Origin: a virus
Virus record (IMG/VR): IMGVR_UViG_3300046007_000402
Coordinates: 1-20,260 of that record
Direction: 5' to 3' (one strand)
DNA length: 20,260 nt
Part shown: positions 6,916-12,023 of the stretch, piece after piece
Layout of the letters: every line of letters starts with the position of its first letter
Numbering within the stretch: the first letter of the stretch is position 1
The notes under the pieces: model-generated
What the model saw: the letters and a program-made list of their open reading frames with translations, nothing else
The model's database searches: none
Told to the model about the DNA's origin: nothing
Translations under genes and position numbers: made by a program

Positions 6916-7183
6916 CGCCCGCTTTCTTGTACTGAATAGCCATCATTTGAGCCTTACGGGCGCTCCATTGACCCGGAGCACCCCCCTTGTTTCCAGCCTT
7001 AATACGTTCAAATATAGACTTCCGTAGTCCCGGTTTGGTGTAATTACCGGCCTCATTCACTCTAGATACCTTGCCGCCTTCAGCGTACATAGTGACCTGA
7101 TTCGGATCATCCTTACGGGTGATCGTCTTGGCCTTAGGCATCTTAGATGGGTTTATGGCCCCCATTCCACGACTAGGACGCAT
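6899..7183 (-). CDS. Small basic phage protein with a KPGxRxxxFxxIKAGxKGGxPGQWSARKAQ domain
   Basis: The 94-aa product has an N-terminal basic stretch (NPSKMPKAKTITRK), the EGGKVSRV turn, and a C-terminal domain at about residues 48-91. That domain reads TKPGLRKSIFERIKAG, then KGGAPGQWSARKAQMMAIQY and KKAGGGY. I recall this as a compact conserved domain of unknown function found in phages and some large viruses (DUF5872, to be confirmed). The ATG follows the previous stop directly (TAA then ATG). The domain has conserved Trp, Arg and Lys but no acid cluster, so it looks like a nucleic-acid or protein binding module rather than an enzyme. Role in virion unknown. Confidence 0.72.
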   Translation of the reverse strand: MRPSRGMGAINPSKMPKAKTITRKDDPNQVTMYAEGGKVSRVNEAGNYTKPGLRKSIFERIKAGNKGGAPGQWSARKAQMMAIQYKKAGGGYKD

Positions 7184-7597
7184 TTAGCAGGTCTTTCCAC
7201 CTGAACGCATTTTTTTGACTGCGCCGCCACTTTTCATGACGACCCGCTTGGTGTCAGTCCTACCTTTTTTAGCAATACCATCAGCAGACTTGTGCCCAGC
7301 GGCTAATCCACCACCAGCCATTTTCTTAACCTTGCCGCCATACTTCATACCGGCTTCAGCCATCTCATGCTTGATCATGGACTTGGGAGCGCCTTTTTTC
7401 TTCATAAAGGACACTTCCTTTTTCATCATTGCCTTTGGCTCTTTAGTAGCGCCGCCTTCTTTAAACGACCTTCTGGATGATCCACCTCTAAGTGGGTTCC
7501 CTCTAGTAGAAGTAATGGTTGAAGTTGGAGCCGGAGCCGGGGCAGGTGCTACTTTGGGTGACGTTCTGGGACTTGGTCTGAACATTGAGGGTTTCAT
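7184..7597 (-). CDS. Small basic repeat-type phage protein with degenerate ADG motif
   Basis: The 137-aa product is Lys/Gly/Met-rich. Its parts are a Pro/Ala stretch (VAPAPAPAPTST), then EVSFMKKKGAPKSMIKHEMA (a pattern I recall from phage small proteins). Next come KYGGKVKKMAGGG, an internal HKSADGIAKKGRTDTKR, and MKSGGAVKKMRSGGKTC at the end. The internal HKSADGIAKKGRT is a degenerate form of the C-terminal tag of the four genes upstream, and GGKV and GGAV repeat the turn found before those tags. It has a single Cys, which is the last residue. A GGAAGGAAG stretch precedes the ATG. Function is unknown; relation to the tag family is visible in the sequence. Confidence 0.72.
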   Translation of the reverse strand: MKPSMFRPSPRTSPKVAPAPAPAPTSTITSTRGNPLRGGSSRRSFKEGGATKEPKAMMKKEVSFMKKKGAPKSMIKHEMAEAGMKYGGKVKKMAGGGLAAGHKSADGIAKKGRTDTKRVVMKSGGAVKKMRSGGKTC

Positions 7598-7598
7598 T

Positions 7599-7775
7599 TT
7601 AGGACTTCCTTCCTTTAGGTTTAACTTTTACAGCACGTTTGGATGAAACAGAACCACCTTTTTTCTTGGTGAACTCTTTACCTACGGACGTTGGTACGCC
7701 CACCTTCTTTGCAAACTTTGGATTATGAGCCACCGCTTGCATAAACCTTTCTTGCTTGGCTGATACGCTAGGCAC
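7599..7775 (-). CDS. Small conserved basic phage protein (KQERFMQAVAHNPKFA type)
   Basis: This 58-aa frame was found by reading the gap after 7768. It starts at GTG (7773-7775) with GGGG about 8 bases upstream, and overlaps the previous stop by 8 bases (GTGCCTAG). The product is MPSVSAKQERFMQAVAHNPK, then FAKKVGVPTSVGKEF, a KKKGGSV turn, and a basic tail ending KPKGRKS. I recall the N-terminal KQxRFMQAVAHNPKFAKKVG pattern from phage and bacterial small proteins of unknown role. The KGGSV turn recurs in neighbouring genes. The frame ends 1 base before the next ATG, which supports it as a real gene. Confidence 0.75.
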   Translation of the reverse strand: MPSVSAKQERFMQAVAHNPKFAKKVGVPTSVGKEFTKKKGGSVSSKRAVKVKPKGRKS

Positions 7776-8010
7776 GAGTCTTACCCCGGATTGCTATGCC
7801 ATCAGCCCGGGCAGAAGCAGACTTTACTGCACCGCCCTTTTTCATACCGGCAATCGCACTAAAACCAACAGGCTCGCTAGAACCGGTGGCGGTTGAGGTG
7901 CCGTAATTGATGGTATTAGCCATACCGTCTACTTCACCCATAAGTTCGTTTGCGGATTCCGCAATACCGGATAGGCCACCACCTTGAAAACGTTTAACTT
8001 TCTTTTTCAT
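7768..8010 (-). CDS. Tag-family small protein, Ile type, short tail
   Basis: The 80-aa product begins with a Lys-rich stretch (MKKKVKRFQGGG), then a helical region (IAESANELMGEVDGMANTIN) and Gly/Ser/Thr linker. It ends MKKGGAVKSASARADGIAIR and GKTRA. The ending matches the shared tag but lacks the final G(K/R)MV, stopping at RGKTRA, where the stop overlaps the next gene's start. The ATG overlaps the previous stop as ATGA. It belongs to the Ile subtype (RADGIAxRGKT). No enzymatic motif. The variable N-terminal parts of family members suggest that the tag is the functional common element. Function unknown. Confidence 0.75.
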   Translation of the reverse strand: MKKKVKRFQGGGLSGIAESANELMGEVDGMANTINYGTSTATGSSEPVGFSAIAGMKKGGAVKSASARADGIAIRGKTRA

Positions 8011-8195
8011 ACCATTTTCCCTTTAGTCTTGCCTCGAATAGCGCAACCATCAGCGGATTTAACATAGCCACCAGACCTCTTGCCCTCTGGTTTCTCTTCT
8101 TTAGGTTCTTCTTTTGGCTTCTCCTCTTTTGGAGGACGTTGTAATTTAGAAGCCGCAATCGTGCCTAATATCCCAAGAATCTGACTAGCGCTCAC
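8007..8195 (-). CDS. Tag-family small protein, Cys type, with short hydrophobic N-terminus
   Basis: This frame is called from GTG at 8193-8195, 1 base after the preceding stop and with AGGA 9 bases upstream. A longer version from 8279 would overlap that gene by 83 bases and is not preferred. The 62-aa product has a short hydrophobic helix (SASQILGILGTIAASKLQ), a Lys/Glu/Pro-rich linker made of about three PKEE(K/P) units, and the Cys-type tag (KRSGGYVKSADGCAIRGKTK, then GKMV). The hydrophobic segment is about 14 residues, short for a membrane span. The stop overlaps the next start (ATGA). Function unknown; layout is N-terminal anchor, charged spacer, tag. Confidence 0.7.
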   Translation of the reverse strand: MSASQILGILGTIAASKLQRPPKEEKPKEEPKEEKPEGKRSGGYVKSADGCAIRGKTKGKMV

Positions 8196-8196
8196 G

Positions 8197-8607
8197 CTAC
8201 ACCATCCTTCCACGGGTTTTGCCACGAAGAGCAATCCCATCAGCACGTTTAGAAGCAGACGATACTTTGACTTTTCCACCTTTTTTCATCCCACGAGACT
8301 CACGACGTAGTTCTGCCTCTGCGGCAGATTTCTGTCTTTGGTCATAGTTATAACCCGGACGATCATATTTCTTTTGTAAATACTCTTCTTTCATCTTTCC
8401 ACGGGGAGTACCTAAAAGCATATTGATGTCATCAACGGTAGTATCAACACCCCTTCTTAAATCCTCTACGCCTTGACCTAAAAAATCACCAACTCGGCTT
8501 CCAGCCAGTGCTGCACCACGCATAGCACCACGGATTCCACGAGTCATAAAATCCTCATCGGGATCTACCTTAGACTCCTCGATCATCTTTGTGCGCTCTG
8601 ATTTCAT
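8197..8607 (-). CDS. Tag-family small protein, Ile type
   Basis: The 136-aa product has an acidic N-terminus (ESKVDPDEDFMTRGIRG), a Gly/Ala helical part (AMRGAALAGSRVGDFLGQGV), a long charged helical region (EEYLQKKYDRPGYNYDQRQK), and the tag. The tag reads MKKGGKVKVSSASKRADGIA followed by LRGKTRGRMV. It is the longest of the four tagged proteins. It starts 3 bases after the preceding stop; no clear ribosome site, so reinitiation is likely. The ending differs from its neighbours at many synonymous bases, which suggests selection on the peptide rather than recent duplication. No known domain is recognised. Confidence 0.75.
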   Translation of the reverse strand: MKSERTKMIEESKVDPDEDFMTRGIRGAMRGAALAGSRVGDFLGQGVEDLRRGVDTTVDDINMLLGTPRGKMKEEYLQKKYDRPGYNYDQRQKSAAEAELRRESRGMKKGGKVKVSSASKRADGIALRGKTRGRMV

Positions 8608-8610
8608 GAT

Positions 8611-8904
8611 TTACACCATCTTTCCACGAGTTTTTCCACGCTGGGCACAGCCATCAGCAGAGCGAACATAACCACCAGATTTCATACCTTTAGCACGAGC
8701 AGACTTTTTTTCTTCACGCATTAAATCAATATCTGCTTCTTGTAAGGCTTTCAAAGTATTTTCATATGTGTCTCTTTTGCCTTGATATGATGGTGCATAA
8801 GATTGCAGACGCAAATAATCGCTAGTTATTTCACCTTTAGCCGCTTTTTGTGCCGCCTCCTCGTGGCGATCCATGAGCGAATCACGTTGAGTGCTTTTCC
8901 CCAT
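8611..8904 (-). CDS. Tag-family small protein, Cys type
   Basis: The 97-aa product is a charged helical protein (LMDRHEEAAQKAAKGEITSD; LKALQEADIDLMREEKKSAR) ending MKSGGYVRSADGCAQRGKTR plus GKMV. The start is taken as ATG at 8902-8904, 6 bases after AGGGG; a GTG one codon upstream is too close to that site. It is the first tagged gene in the run and follows the membrane/coiled-coil gene by a few bases. The tag is nearly identical to that of 8007-8195 (Cys type). A YQGKRDTYENTLK segment in the middle is unlike its relatives. Function unknown. Confidence 0.75.
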   Translation of the reverse strand: MGKSTQRDSLMDRHEEAAQKAAKGEITSDYLRLQSYAPSYQGKRDTYENTLKALQEADIDLMREEKKSARAKGMKSGGYVRSADGCAQRGKTRGKMV

Positions 8905-8907
8905 CAC

Positions 8908-9141
8908 TTACCCCTTTTGCATAAGGAGATCAATTTTTGCTTCAAGTTTGTTAAAGCGTTGGTCAATGTGTTCAACAAACTTGTCCATTTCTGCTTGAGT
9001 GACGTTATCACGGGCCACCTCTTCTCTGGTTCGGTTAATTAAAATGTTTAAACGCTGTAACTCAGATATCTTTTCATGCCCGATATAGGCTAAGACACCT
9101 ATCAGCGCTGTCAACAACGTATTCCAAAGCATAATTTCCAT
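8908..9141 (-). CDS. Single-pass membrane protein with coiled coil
   Basis: The 77-aa product has one hydrophobic segment near the N-terminus (MLWNTLLTALIGVLAYIG, about residues 4-21), followed by a long amphipathic helix (KISELQRLNILINRTREEVA … HIDQRFNKLEAKIDLLM) with coiled-coil heptads. The start is set at ATG 9139-9141, where TAATG joins it to the previous stop and GGTGG lies 8 bases upstream; other ATG and GTG codons up to 9153 are possible. Size and layout fit small phage holin- or spanin-like proteins or a membrane-anchored accessory factor. No cysteine lipobox is seen. A lysis function cannot be shown because no endolysin is in the window. A GTTTAAAC site lies in RLNI codons. Confidence 0.72.
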   Translation of the reverse strand: MEIMLWNTLLTALIGVLAYIGHEKISELQRLNILINRTREEVARDNVTQAEMDKFVEHIDQRFNKLEAKIDLLMQKG

Positions 9142-9422
9142 TAGCATTTCCACCTTTTCCGAGCCTGCCTTAAACGGCTGTTCGGATCTTTTGCCGCCTT
9201 AGGAAACTTCTTCATTTGACCCAAAGAACGGGCGCAGAATGACTTGCGTCGTGTTGCCCTTTCTCCGGTTGGTTTATCTTCTGTAACCGCAGTCTTGAGT
9301 TTTGACCCCGGGTTGGCACGGCGATATGCCTTGACACCCTTTTCGGTCATCCCTGCTCCCTGCTTGGTCGGGCGAAAATTGCCTGACTTAACAGAGGTTT
9401 TGATCCCCATATCCTTAGCCAT
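9141..9422 (-). CDS. Small basic phage protein ending in KxWKC
   Basis: The 93-aa product is very basic and has TEKGVKAYRRANPGSKLKTA (about residues 26-45), TGERATRRKSFCARSLGQMK, and a C-terminus of DPNSRLRQARKRWKC. I recall this arrangement (GxxxYRRxNPGSxLKxxVT … RRKSFCAR … DPNSRxxxAxxxWKC) from small proteins of cyanophages and other aquatic phages (DUF6321, to be confirmed). The ATG at 9420-9422 abuts the glycosyltransferase stop, which it overlaps by one base. Its final residue is Cys. Two Cys (SFCAR and WKC) could form a metal or disulfide pair; this is inference. Function unknown; probably a minor virion or DNA-contact protein. Confidence 0.74.
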   Translation of the reverse strand: MAKDMGIKTSVKSGNFRPTKQGAGMTEKGVKAYRRANPGSKLKTAVTEDKPTGERATRRKSFCARSLGQMKKFPKAAKDPNSRLRQARKRWKC

Positions 9423-10159
9423 TATGCCGCCTCTTTCTTGGCATCGATAGGTTTTAATAGGGGGTACAGGAAGTCCTCGCCAAAGGAACCCTCATACTCC
9501 ATAACACCCATATGCCCTAATTTAATAGTTGGATCTACCCATGCCGTGAACCCATGCTCATGGGCACGATCACAGAATACATAGTCTTCGCCTACATACC
9601 CATCGGGTGTGCTCTTAAAATCAAAGAACGACTGAAGCATTTTGCCGGTGTTTTGATCCATGTATTTCCACTCAGGATGTGCATCCCGCATGGTCTCAAA
9701 TACACTGCGCTGAATCATAATAAATCCGGTTCCTACCCGCTTGACCTTAACCAGCCCCATCCTGTCCATAATGATGTTGTTGTCTTCGTCTTGATCTAGG
9801 GAGGAGAAATACACCTTTTCTTTCTTACGGGCGACCCCAACCCCGGCAACAATTGGTTTGGTTTGACTCCAAGCCAGCATACGGAAAACATCATCTGCAT
9901 TGAACGTCATATCAGAATCAATCATCAAAAGATGTTCTGCTTGTGATTCTAGAAATTCATTAGCAATGATATTTCTAACCCTCGACACAACCGAGCATCC
10001 TGAGACGTTTGAGATCTGTATTGACACGCCGTGTTGCTGTGCTTTAACGCAAAACTCAGCCAAGGCAATTGCCATCTTGACAGAAACCTTAAAGTCATAG
10101 GCAGGAAGCCCAATGAAGAGTTTCTTGCCAGCGAGGTTATAAGAGGCTTCGTTTTGCAT
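9422..10159 (-). CDS. GT-A fold glycosyltransferase (family 2-like)
   Basis: The 245-aa product has a GT-A nucleotide-sugar fold. It opens with KLFIGLPAYDFKVSVKMAIA (residues 13-32), carries a basic SRVRNIIANEFL segment at 59-70, and has the metal-binding DxD as D81-S82-D83 in MIDSDMTF. Further on are GTGFIMIQRSVF (143-154), GED at 190-192 with the following helix, and a late H216 (IKLGHMG) that often completes the metal site. These place it among inverting GT-A enzymes. No membrane segment or signal is seen. Length fits a single catalytic domain. It lies among structural genes, so it probably modifies virion or cell-surface polysaccharide or protein; the substrate is unknown. GGATAA from the previous gene's end serves as ribosome site. 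Confidence 0.8.
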   Translation of the reverse strand: MQNEASYNLAGKKLFIGLPAYDFKVSVKMAIALAEFCVKAQQHGVSIQISNVSGCSVVSRVRNIIANEFLESQAEHLLMIDSDMTFNADDVFRMLAWSQTKPIVAGVGVARKKEKVYFSSLDQDEDNNIIMDRMGLVKVKRVGTGFIMIQRSVFETMRDAHPEWKYMDQNTGKMLQSFFDFKSTPDGYVGEDYVFCDRAHEHGFTAWVDPTIKLGHMGVMEYEGSFGEDFLYPLLKPIDAKKEAA

Positions 10160-10161
10160 GG

Positions 10162-10647
10162 TTATCCGTAAACTATGGTTGCAGCAACACTTGGCCCTAG
10201 CCCAACATAAATACCATTAGGACAAAGAATCCCCTCTCCCGGTATCTTGATTGGAACGCTTACCGTCTGGTATGTATCAAATTCAGCATAAATACTTGTG
10301 TACATCGTAACCGTTCCACTGGCTACTCCAGATGTGACTGAAGTAACCGTGAACGTGTTAGTTGCTACGTTAGAGACCTCATACATCCCGTCACGCATCG
10401 TGGTACCCGGCGCTATATCTAAAAATACTCTTTGACCGTTAGTTAATCCATTGCCATTAATCGTAACCGTGACCGTTGTTCCGGTGCGGCTCCAAGTTCC
10501 AGACTTTGAAACCGTTGGGTCAGCAACAGCAAAATTGCGTAAAGACACAGTTGCAGGACTCAATATTATATGCTTTAACCGGGTACGGTAATTAACAGCC
10601 GTACCAGATGTCTTGGCAATATAGGATTTAACGTCATATTGTTGCAC
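10162..10647 (-). CDS. Structural beta-rich protein, paralog A
   Basis: The 161-aa product (GTG start, GGA 7 bases upstream) is a paralog of the next gene upstream. Both begin with QYDVKSY, then SGxAVxYRTRLK and LSPxT, and both end PGEGIL…GIYVG. Between them is a small beta-domain with GLTNGQRVFLDIAPG and VSNVATNTFTVTS, a pattern I recall as an inserted Ig-like or surface module in phage proteins. The ends are conserved at protein level while the inner parts diverged. No signal, membrane span or catalytic motif is seen. It precedes the glycosyltransferase. A head or tail surface decoration role is likely by position and composition. Confidence 0.72.
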   Translation of the reverse strand: MQQYDVKSYIAKTSGTAVNYRTRLKHIILSPATVSLRNFAVADPTVSKSGTWSRTGTTVTVTINGNGLTNGQRVFLDIAPGTTMRDGMYEVSNVATNTFTVTSVTSGVASGTVTMYTSIYAEFDTYQTVSVPIKIPGEGILCPNGIYVGLGPSVAATIVYG

Positions 10648-10651
10648 GATA

Positions 10652-11137
10652 TTATCCGTAGAACATTGTAGTTGTTATAGCAACGTTAGGTATACCAACA
10701 TAAATACCGTCTTGAGCAAGAATGCCTTCTCCGGGAATTAGCGTGTAAAACGCTGTTCCATTAGAGCAGTCAAACTCAGCCAAAATCTCTGGATACATCG
10801 TCACATTACCGCTAGTAGTTAAACTTGCTGTCGTTACAGTAAATGTGTTTGTAGCAACGTTTGCAACTGTGTAAGCCTCATCCTGAGCCGTTCCAGAGGT
10901 AAAGTCCAAATAAACTCTATCTCCATTTGCTAACCCATGATTAGCAATGGTAACGGTACAGACAGTAGAACCCGGAATGTTATAAGTTCCAGATAGACTT
11001 AAGTTATTACAAAAAGATGTGTTGTATGTCACTGCGGTAGACGGAGATATAAGAACACCTTTTAGGCGAGTCCTATACCCAACCGCCACACCTGACACTG
11101 TGTTGTGGTATGACTTTACGTCATATTGCATTCCCAT
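10652..11137 (-). CDS. Structural beta-rich protein, paralog B
   Basis: The 161-aa product starts at ATG 11135-11137, 7 bases after GGAG. A TTG-start version from 11170 would add 11 residues inside the preceding gene and is not preferred. It has the QYDVKSY opening, SGVAVGYRTRLKGVLISPST, the HGLANGDRVYLDFTSG beta-module, VANVATNTFTVTT and the IPGEGILAQDGIYVG ending shared with its downstream paralog. Both genes end in tyrosine-glycine codons plus GGATAA, so that the stop region supplies the next ribosome site. The pair probably arose by an old tandem duplication. Structural role is inferred from context and beta composition. Confidence 0.74.
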   Translation of the reverse strand: MGMQYDVKSYHNTVSGVAVGYRTRLKGVLISPSTAVTYNTSFCNNLSLSGTYNIPGSTVCTVTIANHGLANGDRVYLDFTSGTAQDEAYTVANVATNTFTVTTASLTTSGNVTMYPEILAEFDCSNGTAFYTLIPGEGILAQDGIYVGIPNVAITTTMFYG

Positions 11138-11297
11138 TTGGGTTCTCCGTTTCCTGTTCTGGGAGATCAAGGCGGTCTATCAACGCCGTCATGGTGTCGA
11201 TAGCCGCTTGAGAGGCAACGGCTACGTCATGTGCGTGGTTCCGTTGCTCTTCCATTCTCTTAATCTCCGATTGCAAAAACTCTTTCGTTATATGCAT
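11121..11297 (-). CDS. Small helical phage protein
   Basis: This 58-aa frame was read in the gap between two structural genes. The ATG (11295-11297) shares TAATG with the stop of the 194-aa gene, and the stop TGA (11121-11123) lies 17 bases inside the next gene. The product is MHITKEFLQSEIKRMEEQRN, a helix continuing HAHDVAVASQAAIDTMTALI, and a short acidic tail DRLDLPEQETENPNGNAI. It has a heptad-like helical pattern. I recall similar short coiled-coil proteins near phage structural genes. Function unknown; it may bridge or chaperone the neighbouring fibre-like proteins. Confidence 0.72.
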   Translation of the reverse strand: MHITKEFLQSEIKRMEEQRNHAHDVAVASQAAIDTMTALIDRLDLPEQETENPNGNAI

Positions 11298-11881
11298 TAG
11301 GCTTCGATTGCATACAAGAAGTATGCTGTGCCAGCCGAATCAACGAAACGAATTTTTTGGGTAGCCGTAGTAGCCGTACCACCAATTGGCTGAACCATTG
11401 CATCAGGAAGATTGAACAAATTAGAAATCGTGCCTGATCCGCTGTTAGTTACACGGATAAACGAAGCATTTCCGGGCAACGTTGCGCCAGCACCAATATC
11501 AGAATCGACCTGTAGGGCTGAAACAGTACCACCAACCGTTACGCTGGCAGCGGCACCAAGGGTTACACGCAATCCGTTACCTGCACCGGAGATGGAACCG
11601 CCGGTATTAACAGATAAAGAGATGTGAGCGCCGTTAACTGTACCGCCAGTAGCGGCATTAGCACCGGTAACACGTGTTAGAAAACGAGCGGTTTCACCAG
11701 AACCAGTAGTGGTAAAGGTCAAACGGGAGTAATTTAAGCGAACGTCACCGGTTGTATTCGATGCCGTGCCGTAGAAACTGGAGATATTTCCTGCGGAAGT
11801 TTCAACAATTGGTTCGGTAATAGTACCGCCAATAAAACCATTTTGCGACGCTACTGGGCCGCTAAACGTGGTAATAGCCAT
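11297..11881 (-). CDS. Beta-rich phage structural protein
   Basis: The 194-aa product starts MAITTFSGPVASQNGFIGG and is rich in Gly, Thr, Ser and Ala with repeating short strands (TEPIVETSAGNISSFYG; GTVNGAHISLSVNTGGSIS; GLRVTLGAAASVTVGGT). The C-terminus has NLPDAMVQPIGGTATTATQK and ends AYFLYAIEA. This composition suggests a beta-helix or fibre/decoration protein. AAAGG precedes the ATG by 7 bases. It is the first gene after the terminator that closes the capsid unit, so it may start a new transcript. No enzymatic residues are evident. A virion surface role is inferred. Confidence 0.72.
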   Translation of the reverse strand: MAITTFSGPVASQNGFIGGTITEPIVETSAGNISSFYGTASNTTGDVRLNYSRLTFTTTGSGETARFLTRVTGANAATGGTVNGAHISLSVNTGGSISGAGNGLRVTLGAAASVTVGGTVSALQVDSDIGAGATLPGNASFIRVTNSGSGTISNLFNLPDAMVQPIGGTATTATQKIRFVDSAGTAYFLYAIEA

Positions 11882-11990
11882 GATAAACCTTTCGTGTTAT
11901 AGCACATTGCCCATAAGTCTCTATAACGTCTGCTAGGCCAGTCGTATGGGCTAAATAAATCCTAGTACCTAAATATTAAACTGTTTAAAC

Positions 11991-12022
11991 AAAAAAAGGG
12001 GGTTTTTAGGCCCCCTTTTTTT
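11991..12022 (-). terminator. Rho-independent terminator after the capsid gene
   Basis: A perfect 12-bp stem (AAAAAAAGGGGG pairing with CCCCCTTTTTTT) encloses an 8-base loop. Read on the minus strand it lies 1 base after the capsid stop codon and ends in seven T. The arms are symmetrical, so it could also act from the other side. A GTTTAAAC copy abuts it. It is the strongest transcription-stop signal in the window. Confidence 0.88.
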
Positions 12023-12023
12023 A

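Noticed and set aside
8007-8279. Long version of the 8007 gene starting at 8279
   Set aside because: It would overlap the tagged gene at 8197-8607 by 83 bases; GTG at 8195 has AGGA and leaves a 1-base gap.
10652-11170. TTG start at 11170 for paralog B
   Set aside because: It would add 11 residues within the preceding gene; the ATG at 11137 has GGAG at 7 bases and matches the paralog's start.
11890-11910. Extended -10 (TGCTATAAC) upstream of the gene at 11297-11881
   Set aside because: The transcript start would fall within or just before the ribosome site and there is no good -35 at 17 bases; too weak to call.
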